DNA of 64,000 bases from Rhodocyclaceae bacterium (GCA_016791105.1 JAEUNM010000048.1:30090-94089); one strand, 5' to 3'; numbered from the stretch's first letter, positions 1 to 8,678 are shown. The notes: generated from the sequence alone by a model not told the origin. Translations and numbers: made by a program.

Positions 1-237
1 CCGGATACCGAGCACATGGTGCTGGGTTGGGGACGAGATTTTTACGACGTGACGCCCATGCGCGGCGTCATTCTGGGCGGTGGAGAGCAGAGCTTGAGCG
101 TACACGTCACCGTGGTACCCGAGCACGAAGCCGAAAATCTGTTCCGCCAGCGCACCGAAAGAGAAAGTCCCGGCGGCGGAGCGCCACTCGCAAATACCCA
201 CGCCGGCACACAAGGAAACGGCAACCCGGCTAACTGA
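1..237 (+). CDS. C-terminal end of a transglutaminase-like family protein (partial)
   Basis: This is the 3' end of a gene that starts before the window; it reads in frame from base 1 to a TGA at 235-237. The motif [21 protein letters not shown] is the typical end of the bacterial transglutaminase-like domain, where 'GRDY.DV.P..G' carries the Asp of the Cys-His-Asp triad. Such proteins are papain-fold cysteine proteases or amidases of poorly known substrate. The last ~35 residues, after VVPEHE, are low-complexity and not family-like. A second, complete relative lies at 58024-58848. The Cys and His of the triad are outside the window. Confidence 0.72.
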   Translation, partial: PDTEHMVLGWGRDFYDVTPMRGVILGGGEQSLSVHVTVVPEHEAENLFRQRTERESPGGGAPLANTHAGTQGNGNPAN

Positions 238-398
238 TTGCGCCCATCGACCCCGTCCGGGCCGGCACATCCACCTGCGCGCGCCACAAGCCCGATGCGA
301 GACTTGCTTCGATACGCATAATCAGCGATAATTTTTGTCTTTACTTTCGCCGCGGCGTGCGGCGCTCATTCTGGCGCGCGCCTTCCCGCGAGGACACC

Positions 399-611
399 AT
401 GAAACAAGGCATACACCCCAATTACACCAACGTCGAAGTCCATTGTTCCTGCGGCAACACCTTCGTGACCCGTTCCACCGTCAACAAACCCGCCATACAC
501 GTGGAAGTTTGTTCGGCCTGTCACCCGTTTTACACGGGTAAGCAGAAAATCGTCGATACCGCCGGCCGCGTCGAACGTTTCCGCCAGAAATACGGGCGCC
601 GTGCCGTGTAA
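399..611 (+). CDS. rpmE: 50S ribosomal protein L31
   Basis: L31 is a small protein of the large ribosomal subunit at the inter-subunit bridge. The 70-residue product starts MKQGIHPNY and carries CSCG and CSACHP, the Cys pairs of the zinc-binding (C+) form, so no Zn-free paralogue is implied here. The family ending, [18 protein letters not shown], is intact. The ATG at 399 matches the conserved N-terminus; an in-frame ATG at 357 would add a non-conserved leader. GCGAGG lies a few bases upstream as a weak ribosome site. A strong intrinsic terminator follows at 635-659. Confidence 0.97.
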   Translation: MKQGIHPNYTNVEVHCSCGNTFVTRSTVNKPAIHVEVCSACHPFYTGKQKIVDTAGRVERFRQKYGRRAV

Positions 612-634
612 ATACGGTCCGATCCCGGTACACG

Positions 635-659
635 AAAAGGCAGCATTGCTGCCTTTTTT
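635..659 (+). terminator. Intrinsic terminator of rpmE
   Basis: The stem GGCAGC (639-644) pairs with GCTGCC (648-653) around a three-base ATT loop, extended by AAAA before and TTTTTT after (654-659). It lies 24 bp after the rpmE stop and ends that transcript before the next gene at 693. Confidence 0.9.
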
Positions 660-692
660 GTTGCCAAGCCCGCCGTCCACAGCCGCGCTGCC

Positions 693-2315
693 ATGCATCC
701 GACGGTCGCCAATTACAGCCTCGCGCCGCCCTCCCGCCATCTCGTTCTGGCGCTGTGCGCAGCCTATCTGCTGTTCGGCACGATAGGCCACGACCCCTGG
801 AAAGCGGAGGACGCCACCCAGTTCGGCATCGTGCTGGAATTTCTGCGCGGCGGAAATTGGCTGGTGCCGCGCGTGGTGGATGTGCCGCTGCTGGACAATC
901 CGCCGCTCTACCACTGGGTCGCAAGCGCATTTGCGCAGGCCCTGGGCTGGGCGCTGCCCCTGCATGACGCGATCCGCCTCACCAGCGCGCTGTTCTGCGC
1001 CCTGTTCCTGTTTTTCCTGCACCGCACCGCCCTGCTGCTGCATTCTCCGGCGGCTGCCGTAGCCGCCGTGCTGCTCGCGCTGGGAACGCTGGGCATATTG
1101 CCGCTCATGCACGAAACGCAGCCGGCGATCGCCTGGCTCGCCGCGCTCGCGGCGGCTTACTGGGGTCTCGCACTATCGCCGGCGCGGCCGCTCCAGGCCG
1201 GTGTCATCCTTGGTCTGGCGCTGGGATTTGGCGCACTGTTCGGCGGCCTCACACCGCTCGCGATGGGCGCGGCCACGGCGCTGGGGATCACGGCCTGGCC
1301 GGGGTGGCGCTCGGCAAAACATCTGCTCGCCCTGCTGGTCGCATTTCCGATTGCCCTGCCCCTCGCAGCGGCCTGGCCGCTCGCGCTGGGCATGAAACAT
1401 CCGGATTTGCTCGCCGCCTGGTGGGCACAGGAACTGACCGACCTCACCCCTAACCTCGGCGATCTGAATTCTGCCGCCCAGTTCCTGAGCATGCTCGGCT
1501 GGTACGCATGGCCGGCCTTTCCCATCCTGGCATGGACCCTGTGGCGCCACCGCCGTGAACTGGCCCGGCGCGAAATCGCCCTGCCCATCACCGCCTTCTG
1601 CGCCACATTGGTGGTGCTGGCCGTGGCCGGCAATGCGCGCACGCAATTTGCACTGCCGCTCATCCCGCCTCTCGTTTTGCTGGCATCGCTGGGCGCGGCG
1701 AATATGCGCCGCGGCGCAGCCAATCTGTTCGACTGGTTCGGCGTCATGACGGTCACGCTGTTTGCCGGCTTTATCTGGCTGGGCTGGCTGGCCATGCTCA
1801 CCGGAGTGCCCGCGCGTCTGGCACGCCAGGCAACGCGGCTGGAACCGGGATTCGTCATGCAGTTTCACCCGCTACCCGTAGCCCTTGCAGCACTGCTTAC
1901 GTTCGCCTGGATTGCTTTGCTCGCGCGCTCACCCAAAGCGGGATTGCGCGGCAGTCTGCGCTGGGCGGCGGGCATGGTGCTGCTGTGGGGATTGATCACC
2001 ACGCTGTGGCTGCCCTGGATCGATTACGGTAAAAGCTACCGCGGGTTGGCGCTATCGCTCGCACGCGCCCTGCCCCAGAACGCGCAGTGCATCGAGGAAA
2101 TCGGCCTCGCTCCTTACCACCGGGCCAGCCTGTATTATTTTGAAGGCCTGCGTGTCCATCCGCCCGGCGGAAAGAATTGCCCCTTGCTGCTTACCTGGGA
2201 GTCCTCGCGCAATCATGAAGGCCTTGCGCCCGGCCCAGGCTGGCAAAAAATATGGGATGGTCACCGTCCCGGCGACCGTAACGAACGCTTCCGCCTGTAT
2301 CAACGGCAACCCTGA
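693..2315 (+). CDS. ArnT-like membrane glycosyltransferase (GT-C fold, GT83/GT39 type)
   Basis: A polytopic inner-membrane protein of 540 residues with about 11-12 hydrophobic segments. The first periplasmic loop carries HDPWKAEDATQF (residues 33-44), with the acidic residues expected for metal/lipid-phosphate binding in GT-C enzymes, and LLDNPPLYHW (67-75), which recalls the 'KPPL.YW' motif of ArnT. Such enzymes move a sugar from an undecaprenyl-phosphate carrier to lipid A, glycan or protein; the acceptor cannot be told here. The next gene starts 29 bp downstream on the same strand, so the two may be co-transcribed. ArnT itself is less likely because no arn genes are nearby. Confidence 0.82.
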   Translation: MHPTVANYSLAPPSRHLVLALCAAYLLFGTIGHDPWKAEDATQFGIVLEFLRGGNWLVPRVVDVPLLDNPPLYHWVASAFAQALGWALPLHDAIRLTSALFCALFLFFLHRTALLLHSPAAAVAAVLLALGTLGILPLMHETQPAIAWLAALAAAYWGLALSPARPLQAGVILGLALGFGALFGGLTPLAMGAATALGITAWPGWRSAKHLLALLVAFPIALPLAAAWPLALGMKHPDLLAAWWAQELTDLTPNLGDLNSAAQFLSMLGWYAWPAFPILAWTLWRHRRELARREIALPITAFCATLVVLAVAGNARTQFALPLIPPLVLLASLGAANMRRGAANLFDWFGVMTVTLFAGFIWLGWLAMLTGVPARLARQATRLEPGFVMQFHPLPVALAALLTFAWIALLARSPKAGLRGSLRWAAGMVLLWGLITTLWLPWIDYGKSYRGLALSLARALPQNAQCIEEIGLAPYHRASLYYFEGLRVHPPGGKNCPLLLTWESSRNHEGLAPGPGWQKIWDGHRPGDRNERFRLYQRQP

Positions 2316-2344
2316 GGCGCTGCGCCCTCCACAGCGCAATACCC

Positions 2345-3469
2345 GTGTTTCAGCTTACGCAGCTCACATCGATCGAAGAAATAGCGGCCGGCCAGTGGGA
2401 CGCGCTGGCCGGCACAACCCCCTTCCTGCGCCACGCCTTCCTGGCCGCGCTGGAACGCAGCGGGGCGGCATCACCGGCAACCGGCTGGACCGCCTGCCAT
2501 CCCTGTCTGTGGCAGGACGGCATACTGGTCGCATGCGCCCCCCTGTACCAAAAGCAGCATGGCTACGGTGAATTCGTATTCGACTGGGCCTGGGCCGAGG
2601 CCTGGGAACGGGCGGGCGGAAGCTATTACCCAAAACTGTCCTGCGCCATTCCTTTTACACCGGTGAGCGGACCGCGTCTGCTTGCGCGCGATGCCGATGC
2701 GCGCAGCGCGCTACTGCACCTCATGCTCGATTTCGCGCGCGCGCGCGACGTATCTTCACTTCACGTCCTGTTTCCGCCAGCGGAATTTTCCGCGCAATAT
2801 GCCGCTGCCGGCCTCATGCCGCGGCAGGGTGTGCAGTTTCATTGGCACAACCGCGCTTACCGCGATTTCGAGGATTTTCTCGACGCGCTTACCGCCACGC
2901 GGCGCAAAAAAATTCGTCAGGAAAGACGCCGCGTCGCCACAGCCGGCGTGGAAACCCGCGTTTTGACCGGAACCGAAATCGGCCCCGCAGAACTCGACCT
3001 GATCTACCGCTGTTACGCCAATACCTACCATATGCGCGGTCGCAGCCCCTATCTGTCGCGTCAGTTTTTCGATCAGTTGCAGCAGGACATGCCCTCCGCG
3101 CTGATGGCCGTGATCGCCTATCGCGACCAGCAACCGCTGGCCTGCGCGTTCAATCTGTATGACAAGGAGCGGCTGTACGGGCGCTACTGGGGAGAAATCG
3201 AGCATGTGCCGCTGCTGCATTTCGAATGCTGTTACTACGCCGGCATCGAATGGTGCATCGCGCACGGCTTGCAGGTATTCGAGGGCGGCGCCCAGGGCGA
3301 GCACAAAATCGCGCGCGGCTTCGACCCGGTCCTCACGCACTCCGCCCACTGGATTGCCGACCCGCGCTTCGCCAGCGCAGTAAAACAATGGCTTGCGCGA
3401 GAATCTGCAGCAACCGCCCTGTATTTGAAACAACTGGAAGAACGAGAGTCGTTCAGGCCGCGGCAATGA
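2345..3469 (+). CDS. DUF482 / GNAT-fold protein (FemAB-like)
   Basis: The 374-residue product belongs to the DUF482 family (Pfam PF04339), predicted N-acyltransferases related to FemAB and annotated as peptidoglycan-biosynthesis-like; the substrate is unproven. Conserved stretches are visible: TPFLRHAFLAALE near the start, the FDWAWAEAW.R and YYPKL segment, and EGGAQGEHKIARGF near the C-terminus. The start is GTG at 2345, agreeing with the family N-terminus ('L..I..W..L'). It sits 29 bp behind the glycosyltransferase gene. Confidence 0.87.
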   Translation: MFQLTQLTSIEEIAAGQWDALAGTTPFLRHAFLAALERSGAASPATGWTACHPCLWQDGILVACAPLYQKQHGYGEFVFDWAWAEAWERAGGSYYPKLSCAIPFTPVSGPRLLARDADARSALLHLMLDFARARDVSSLHVLFPPAEFSAQYAAAGLMPRQGVQFHWHNRAYRDFEDFLDALTATRRKKIRQERRRVATAGVETRVLTGTEIGPAELDLIYRCYANTYHMRGRSPYLSRQFFDQLQQDMPSALMAVIAYRDQQPLACAFNLYDKERLYGRYWGEIEHVPLLHFECCYYAGIEWCIAHGLQVFEGGAQGEHKIARGFDPVLTHSAHWIADPRFASAVKQWLARESAATALYLKQLEERESFRPRQ

Positions 3470-3559
3470 GTTGCGGGCGCCGCGCCGGAAACTGAGCGAT
3501 CAAATCGGTCACTAATGCTGCGCTGCAAAAACTTGCAACAAATGAACACACCCATGCAA

Positions 3560-3726
3560 GGCTTTGGAAACAAGCGCCGTGCATACTGGACGAACTGACC
3601 CGGCGCACTGCAAGCGAAATCGAAGCACTGCCGCAGCGGCCCGCCAGTGCTTGCGCGTCCAACCGAACCCCTCCTCCGGCACTCATGTGCCAGATGTTGC
3701 CACCCTGCCCCGGGTGGCTTTTTTTT
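3560..3726 (+). ncRNA. Candidate small RNA in a convergent intergenic gap
   Basis: The 327-bp gap between the DUF482 gene and coq7 has no credible protein gene but ends in a strong + strand terminator (3699-3726). Upstream of it is an 8-bp hairpin (AAGCACTG near 3629 pairing with CAGTGCTT near 3646), then a single-stranded-looking CCCCTCCTCC tract (about 3668-3677). CCUCCUCC can pair with Shine-Dalgarno sequences and occurs in trans-acting sRNAs in other proteobacteria. I find no convincing promoter. The structure could instead be a distant terminator for the upstream gene. Boundaries are approximate. Confidence 0.33.
3699..3726 (+). terminator. Intrinsic terminator after DUF482 gene / candidate sRNA
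   Basis: GCCACCC (3699-3705) pairs with GGGTGGC (3712-3718) around a TGCCCC loop, followed by eight T residues (3719-3726). It is directional for + strand transcription, about 230 bp after the DUF482 stop. Confidence 0.9.
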
Positions 3727-3796
3727 GCCTGCGCTGCGGCGAAACCTTGTGGTTCGGTGGCAGCACACAGCCGTGCCATCGAAAAGCGGAGGCAGT

Positions 3797-4417
3797 TCAG
3801 ACGTAATAGGCCGTGCTGGTCATGAGCTTGGCCGAGGCGCGCATCATGAGACGCACGGGAGCCGGCAAATCGGCCCCGCCCAGAGCGATGGCGGTACGCG
3901 CATGTTTTGCTTCATCGGCACGCATCTGGTCCAGAATCGCGGCCGACTTGGCATCGGACTTGGGCAATCTGTCGATATGGCCGGCCAGATGCGCCTCGAC
4001 CTGACGCTCGGTTTCGGCGAGGAAGCCCAAATTCCAGCGATCGCCAAATTTGCCAGCCAGCACACCGATTGCGAGCGCCCCGGAATACCAAAGCGGATTG
4101 AGCAAACTTTTGCGCCCGCCCATGTCGGCAATGCGGCGCTCGGTCCACGCCAGGTGTTCGGTTTCTTCCCACGCCGCCTGTTTGAAGGTGGCCCGCACGG
4201 ACGCGTCCTTGGAGGTGAGTGCCTGGCCCTGGTAGAGCGCCTGCGCGCAGATTTCTCCGACATGGTTCACGCGCATGAGGGCACCGACATGGCGCTTTTC
4301 CTCGGGCGTCAGTTCGGCATCGGGCAGGTCATTGCCCGGTGTCGGACGCGAGCTGGGATGAGGGCCTACGATGGCACGCAAAGCCTTGTCGAATTCGATG
4401 ATGAAGCGGTCAATCAT
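3797..4417 (-). CDS. coq7: 2-polyprenyl-3-methyl-6-methoxy-1,4-benzoquinone monooxygenase Coq7
   Basis: Di-iron hydroxylase of ubiquinone biosynthesis that adds the C-6 hydroxyl (the step UbiF performs in E. coli). The 206-residue product shows the paired ferritin-like ligands: E55 in [11 protein letters not shown]85-x-x-H88 in EETEHL, E in [12 protein letters not shown], and DEAKHA near the C-terminus. Coq7 in place of UbiF is common in betaproteobacteria and indicates aerobic ubiquinone synthesis. It is transcribed away from the adjacent CNP1-like gene region on the same strand with a 39-bp gap. Confidence 0.96.
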   Translation of the reverse strand: MIDRFIIEFDKALRAIVGPHPSSRPTPGNDLPDAELTPEEKRHVGALMRVNHVGEICAQALYQGQALTSKDASVRATFKQAAWEETEHLAWTERRIADMGGRKSLLNPLWYSGALAIGVLAGKFGDRWNLGFLAETERQVEAHLAGHIDRLPKSDAKSAAILDQMRADEAKHARTAIALGGADLPAPVRLMMRASAKLMTSTAYYV

Positions 4418-4456
4418 GCTGGCAACCCCCGGTGCAAAATTTTGACTTGCCGAACG

Positions 4457-5044
4457 TCAAGGCATCGAGTCTTTGGCTTTGAAACTGCCTTTCAAATTCC
4501 GGATCGCTTCGGCCTTGTCGCGCACGATGGACTGGTCGGGACAGAATACGTCTCTGGCGAGCACCATTTCGTGGCGGTTTTTGGTGGAGCCGATGTTCAC
4601 CGGCCGCCAGCGCGAATCGCGCACCGGCTTCCAGGTGCCGTCAGCCGCGCCTATCGCGTACAAGCGCACTTCCGACGTTTCGCAGCGCTGTCCTTCGAAG
4701 GTCACATTGGTCGCGCCGCCTGACGTGCGTACCACTTGCGCATAGCGCACGACACCGTCCGCGCCTATGTCTATGGTTTCCGGGTCGATGAAAAAGTGAT
4801 TGGGGCTGATCTGCCCACCAAAAAATTCGATCAGCCTCGATGCATCGGGCGGCGGCGGTAGCTTGGTTTCGCCTTCCTCCCAGGGTTCGCGATCCAGATC
4901 GTCTTTGAGAAAGCCACCCGCACTGACACCTGAAGACGGCAAGCCGGCAGCGAAAACGATACAGGCCACGCCGGCAAGCCATAACAGGCGGCGGCTGCGT
5001 TGGCCGTTTAAAAATTCAGGTGGGAAATGGTCGTGCTGCGGCAT
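4457..5044 (-). CDS. CNP1-like family secreted protein
   Basis: The product from ATG 5044 (MPQHDHF...) has a basic region (QRSRR) and a hydrophobic stretch ending ...SGVSAGG, i.e. a signal peptide or anchor. The rest resembles the CNP1-like family (Pfam PF08750), named after a neisserial protein: WEEGETKLPPPPD, FFIDPETIDIGADGVVRYA and CETSEVRLYAIG are recognisable. Function is unknown; the family is mainly betaproteobacterial and periplasmic. The in-frame codons upstream of 5044 are rejected because they precede the signal-like segment and are Arg/Pro-rich. It is downstream of DUF3501 on the same strand but 112 bp away. Confidence 0.85.
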   Translation of the reverse strand: MPQHDHFPPEFLNGQRSRRLLWLAGVACIVFAAGLPSSGVSAGGFLKDDLDREPWEEGETKLPPPPDASRLIEFFGGQISPNHFFIDPETIDIGADGVVRYAQVVRTSGGATNVTFEGQRCETSEVRLYAIGAADGTWKPVRDSRWRPVNIGSTKNRHEMVLARDVFCPDQSIVRDKAEAIRNLKGSFKAKDSMP

Positions 5045-5156
5045 GGGATCAGATGAAGGCGACAAAGGACGCCGGCGATGATACCTGCCGACGAAACATG
5101 GCCCGCATGCTATCACGCGGGCGCGCTCGGCAAGCGCGCGCCGCCAGATGACTCGC

Positions 5157-5738
5157 TCAGGCGAAATCGCGCGTCAAGGCGTCACGCACGGCCGGCGGCA
5201 GCGGGCTTAGCGTGGCCTCATAGGCCGCGTGATCGACGCCGGCCGAGAGCGCGGCACCGCCGGCGAGCGCAGCGAGCATGTCCGGCGTGAATTCGAAGCG
5301 CAGAAAATGCACGGCAGCGGTTTTTTCCTCGTTCTCGCGTTCCAGATCTTCATCCGCGATGGCATACACGCGCGCCTTGCCCTCCACCTGCAGCCACACC
5401 CTCTGCTCGACGCCTTTGAGCATTCCCAGCCAGCGCCGCCGCTCATCCACTTCCGGGAATTCGATCATCATGGTTGCCTTCAGATTGCTGCCGTCCGGCA
5501 CCAGCGGGTTGTATGCAGACAATTCTTCGGCGATACCGGCTTCTTCGAATACGCGTTCGATGCGCAGCATTTCCTGTATCTGATAGCGCACCGTCAATTC
5601 GTCCTCGAACGCCAGGGTGATGTTGGGCCCCAGCGCAAGGCTGCGATTCTTCTTGTGTGCCAGCACCTGCGCGCGAAACGCCGTGCGCTCGCGCGCGTAC
5701 TGCTCCAGGCTCATCAAACTGTCACGGCTCACCGCCAT
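5157..5738 (-). CDS. DUF3501 family protein
   Basis: A 193-residue protein of the DUF3501 family (Pfam PF12007): SLEQYARERTAFRAQVLAHKK at the N-terminus, then LGPNITLAFEDELTVRYQIQEMLR. It is the third gene of a rubrerythrin / Fe-S oxidoreductase / DUF3501 set, starting only 3 bp after the Fe-S protein stops. This trio recurs in betaproteobacteria, suggesting a shared role in peroxide or oxidative-stress reduction; the biochemical role of DUF3501 is unknown. The product has no signal peptide and no Cys-rich motif, so it is cytoplasmic and probably not an Fe-S protein. Confidence 0.92.
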   Translation of the reverse strand: MAVSRDSLMSLEQYARERTAFRAQVLAHKKNRSLALGPNITLAFEDELTVRYQIQEMLRIERVFEEAGIAEELSAYNPLVPDGSNLKATMMIEFPEVDERRRWLGMLKGVEQRVWLQVEGKARVYAIADEDLERENEEKTAAVHFLRFEFTPDMLAALAGGAALSAGVDHAAYEATLSPLPPAVRDALTRDFA

Positions 5739-5741
5739 GCT

Positions 5742-7085
5742 TCACTCCAATCCGTAGGCCATGCACAGCAGTGAAATCGGATGCGCGCGGGTCGCATTGC
5801 TGCCACCGTGGTTTTCGCGTATGCCCTGCATGATGTGGCGACCGGCGATGGGGCAGTCGGAACTGACGAAATCGGGCGCCGCCGCCTGCATTTGTTTGAA
5901 CACCGGCTTGCCGATTTTCATTGACATCGAGAAGAACTCTTCTTTCACACCCCAGGTGCCGTCGTGCCCGGCGCAGCGCTCGACGGTGGTCACCTTGGTA
6001 CCGGGCACCATCTGCAGCATTTCGCGAGTCTTTTGTCCGACGTTCTGCACCCGGCCGTGGCAAGGTATGTGGTAGGACACCTTGCCCAGTTCACGCTTGA
6101 AGTCGGTTTTCAGCAGTCCGTCCTTGGTGCGCAGCACGAAATATTCGAAAGGTTCGAACATCGCATCCGCCACCAGCTTTACGTCGGCATCGTCCGGGAA
6201 CAGCAGGGGCAATTCTGCCTTGTACATGAGCGTGCAGGACGGCACCGGGGTCAGAATGGCATAGCCGGCACGCGCCAGTTCGGCCAACTGCGGGATGTTG
6301 ATGTCCTTGAGCCGGGCTACGCCTTCCAGATCGCCCAATTCCAGCTTGGGCATGCCGCAACAGGCTTCCTTTTGCGCCAGAACTGCCGGTATTTCATTGT
6401 GTTCGAGCAGCTTGACGAGATCGCGGCCTATGCCGGGTTCGTTGTAGTTGATGTAGCAGGTCGAAAAAATAGCCACTTTGCCCGGCGTGCGCTTGCCGTC
6501 GCGCACCGCAAAATCCTGCCGCGGCGCCGGCCCGGAACGGAATTTCGACGGACTGTAAGGCGGCAATTCGCGGTCTTTATGAACCCCCAGCACGCCTTGC
6601 AGGGCTTTACGCGCCAGCGGCTGGCGATTCATGAAATTCACCGTCTGCGCCACCACCGGTATCGCCGACAACTTGCCCATGGCATCGGTGCTGGTAAGCA
6701 GTTTGTCGCGCAGCCGTACCTGCCCTTTTTGAAATTTGACCGCTTTCGCGCGCAGCATCAGGTGCGGGAAATCGAGATCCCACTCGTGCGGCGGCACGTA
6801 GGGACATTTGGTCATGAAACACATGTCGCACAGGTAGCATTGATCGACCACCTCGGTGTACTTCGCAACCGGAACGCCATCCATTTCGCCGGTCGGACCA
6901 TTATCGACAAGGTCGAACAGGCGCGGGAAAGCATTGCACAGGTTTACGCAGCGCCGGCAACCGTGGCAGATGTCGAATACCCGATGCAGTTCGGCGTTGA
7001 GCTTTTCCTCGTCGTAGAACGCAGCGTCTTTCCAGCTTATCGGATGGCGCTTGGGAGGCTCCAGACTGCCTTCTCGCTTGGTCAT
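5742..7085 (-). CDS. Fe-S oxidoreductase, GlpC/HdrD-like (rubrerythrin operon)
   Basis: A 447-residue soluble protein with two 4Fe-4S motifs, C40-C43-C46-C50 ([11 protein letters not shown]) and C83-C86-C89-C94 ([12 protein letters not shown]), followed by two CCG-type halves as in heterodisulfide reductase subunit D and GlpC. The first half has a full [11 protein letters not shown]; in the second the motif is [10 protein letters not shown], with one Cys replaced by Ala. It probably carries electrons to the neighbouring rubrerythrin for peroxide reduction (inference from context). It lies 95 bp after rbr, with a very stable hairpin between them, and 3 bp before DUF3501. Confidence 0.9.
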   Translation of the reverse strand: MTKREGSLEPPKRHPISWKDAAFYDEEKLNAELHRVFDICHGCRRCVNLCNAFPRLFDLVDNGPTGEMDGVPVAKYTEVVDQCYLCDMCFMTKCPYVPPHEWDLDFPHLMLRAKAVKFQKGQVRLRDKLLTSTDAMGKLSAIPVVAQTVNFMNRQPLARKALQGVLGVHKDRELPPYSPSKFRSGPAPRQDFAVRDGKRTPGKVAIFSTCYINYNEPGIGRDLVKLLEHNEIPAVLAQKEACCGMPKLELGDLEGVARLKDINIPQLAELARAGYAILTPVPSCTLMYKAELPLLFPDDADVKLVADAMFEPFEYFVLRTKDGLLKTDFKRELGKVSYHIPCHGRVQNVGQKTREMLQMVPGTKVTTVERCAGHDGTWGVKEEFFSMSMKIGKPVFKQMQAAAPDFVSSDCPIAGRHIMQGIRENHGGSNATRAHPISLLCMAYGLE

Positions 7086-7138
7086 TTTGTTGCTCCGGCG
7101 ATAGACACGCGCAGGCGATACATATTGCCCGCGTCGAA

Positions 7139-7169
7139 ATCCGGCGGCCGCGTGGCGCGGCCGCCGGAT
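7139..7169 (-). other. Very stable intercistronic hairpin between rubrerythrin and Fe-S gene
   Basis: A perfect 14-bp inverted repeat: the arm ATCCGGCGGCCGCG (7139-7152) and its complement (7156-7169) flank a three-base TGG loop. There is no T-tract on either side, so it is not a standard terminator. In an operon message it would act as an RNA-stability or processing element, letting rubrerythrin be made in excess of the downstream Fe-S protein (inference). Confidence 0.7.
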
Positions 7170-7180
7170 GCTGCAGGCGA

Positions 7181-7603
7181 TCAGTCGGCCACCAAGGTGT
7201 CGAGCGCTTTCTTGAAGCGATTGGCGTGCGAACGCTCGGCTTTGGCCAGCGTTTCGAACCAGTCGGCGATTTCCTCGAAACCTTCCTCGCGGGCGGATTT
7301 GGCCATGCCCGGGTACATGTCGGTGTACTCGTGGGTTTCGCCGGCAATCGCGGCCTTGAGGTTGTCCTGTGTGGCGCCTATCGGCAGGCCCGTCGCCGGG
7401 TCGCCGACCGCCTCGAGGTACTCGAGGTGGCCGTGTGCGTGGCCGGTTTCACCTTCGGCAGTGGAGCGGAACACCGCCGACACGTCGTTGTAACCTTCGA
7501 CGTCAGCTTTGGCCGCGAAGTACAGATAGCGGCGGTTGGCCTGCGATTCACCCGCGAACGCGGCCTTGAGGTTCTCCTCGGTCTTGGTTCCTTTCAGGGA
7601 CAT
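7181..7603 (-). CDS. Rubrerythrin family protein (ferritin-like domain only)
   Basis: A 140-residue di-iron protein with the four Glu-bearing helices of rubrerythrin: [36 protein letters not shown] and [10 protein letters not shown]. Classical rubrerythrin ends in a rubredoxin domain with two CxxC pairs; that domain is absent, so electrons must come from another protein, plausibly the Fe-S oxidoreductase downstream. Family role: NAD(P)H-dependent reduction of hydrogen peroxide. The start is ATG 7603 preceded by GGAG at good spacing; longer in-frame starts lack support. A promoter and a near-palindrome lie upstream (7670-7695). Confidence 0.93.
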   Translation of the reverse strand: MSLKGTKTEENLKAAFAGESQANRRYLYFAAKADVEGYNDVSAVFRSTAEGETGHAHGHLEYLEAVGDPATGLPIGATQDNLKAAIAGETHEYTDMYPGMAKSAREEGFEEIADWFETLAKAERSHANRFKKALDTLVAD

Positions 7604-7639
7604 GGCACTCTCCTGTTTATCGATGACGAACGAAAGAGC

Positions 7640-7660
7640 CGCTGCCCGAAATGGGCAGCG
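7640..7660 (-). other. 5'-UTR hairpin of the rubrerythrin mRNA
   Basis: CGCTGCCC (7640-7647) pairs perfectly with GGGCAGCG (7653-7660) over a GAAAT loop. It would form between the predicted -10 (7670-7675) and the rubrerythrin ribosome site, so it could protect the message 5' end or regulate it. Confidence 0.55.
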
Positions 7661-7669
7661 GGCAGACAA

Positions 7670-7695
7670 AGTATAACTCTTAGACTTAGTTTAAG
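7670..7695 (-). promoter_or_regulatory. Rubrerythrin promoter with 17-bp near-palindromic operator
   Basis: On the - strand a good -10 hexamer TATACT (7670-7675) lies downstream of CTTAAACTAAGTCTAAG (7679-7695), an imperfect palindrome with 7 of 8 half-site positions matching around a central A. It occupies the -10/-35 spacer, and there is no good -35 hexamer. This suits a repressor, or an activator that compensates for the -35. Regulators of the Rrf2 or Fur/PerR type are natural candidates for a rubrerythrin operon; the motif is seen, the regulator is inferred. Confidence 0.5.
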
Positions 7696-7738
7696 GCTGA
7701 CAACCCCGGAGCGCAAGCGCGCGCCGGGGTTTCTGGAT

Positions 7739-8335
7739 TCAGTGGCCGATGGCCGCTTCGATTTCCGCGAAGGTGCGGGCAACTTCGGTGGTTTGCAGCG
7801 GAATGCCCAACTGGCGGGCGATTTGCGAGGCGGAAAAAATGCCGCGTATCATTTGCTGGCCGGTGACGTCTTCGTCGACCACCAGCGCGTGCTGCCGCCC
7901 GGCCGCTTTGAGCGTCGCCACGACATGGCCGACTTCGGCATGCAAAACGTCGGCAAGGGCGATCGCATCGATTTCCGTCGCACTGGTCATGATGTCGCGC
8001 ACGCTCAGTTCGTCGCGCTTGATGCCGCGTTCCTGTGCCGCGCGCACCGGGCGCTCGCCGAGCAGATCGGCCGCCGTCAACAAGCCCATCACGTGGCGCT
8101 GACTGTCAGTAACCAGCAGCAGGCGCACGCCGCGCATGATCATGGTGCGATGCGCCTCTTCGATGTTGATATCCACCGCAACGGTCGCCGCGGGAATGCG
8201 GCGCAGGTCGGTCATGACCTCGATGGCGGGCGAATCGGCCCGCACGCGCAACGGAAGCAGCGCGTCCGGCAAGGTGTAGCTCGCGTCGGCGCTCAGCTTC
8301 ACTTGAGGAATGGTGTTGTAACGCTCACGGTCCAT
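7739..8335 (-). CDS. CBS-domain pair protein
   Basis: A 198-residue cytoplasmic protein with two CBS domains in tandem. The first is around residues 50-100 (GVRLLLVTDSQRHVMGLLTAADLLG) and the second follows (VRDIMTSATEIDAIALADVL...GRQHALVVDEDVTGQQMIRGIFSASQIAR). Such pairs bind adenine nucleotides and act as energy sensors; no partner domain is fused. I chose ATG 8335, with GGAG nine bases upstream, over an in-frame TTG at 8356. It is on the same strand as rubrerythrin but separated by that operon's own promoter. Confidence 0.86.
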   Translation of the reverse strand: MDRERYNTIPQVKLSADASYTLPDALLPLRVRADSPAIEVMTDLRRIPAATVAVDINIEEAHRTMIMRGVRLLLVTDSQRHVMGLLTAADLLGERPVRAAQERGIKRDELSVRDIMTSATEIDAIALADVLHAEVGHVVATLKAAGRQHALVVDEDVTGQQMIRGIFSASQIARQLGIPLQTTEVARTFAEIEAAIGH

Positions 8336-8678
8336 CTTTGGAATCTCCACTCGCAAATGTGCATTCAGGTGAATTACGCCATTTCTGCATTGTTTTTCCC
8401 ATAGCCAGGGCGCTGTGGCTGGTGGTCCGACACTTTGGTAGGCCTACCCGAAACCGGGCAAGCATTCGGCGTGCCAGTACCATGAAATGTAGATCGGGAA
8501 TGGCAAGCACGCCAGTGCTGCGAATATTTGGAAATGCCTCCTACATCGGCTAAACAAAGTGCCGCCGGTGTTCCTGAATACGCCTGAACGGAGGGAGAAA
8601 GGCCGAACCCGGCGCGTCCGCAACGGGATGCCCGGGAATGGCGAGGCCCAGGCAGGATCGAAAACCCGAATACCTGGC
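8336..8678. other. Non-coding gap between CBS gene and rppH
   Basis: No open frame here looks like a protein and no RNA gene is recognisable. The only notable element is a perfect 12-bp palindrome, GGTAGGCCTACC, at 8437-8448. The stretch just after the rppH stop shows no clear terminator. Confidence 0.5.

Noticed and set aside
5964..7493. 509-codon open frame antisense to the Fe-S oxidoreductase and rubrerythrin
   Set aside because: Composition typical of an antisense shadow; both real genes below it have complete motifs.
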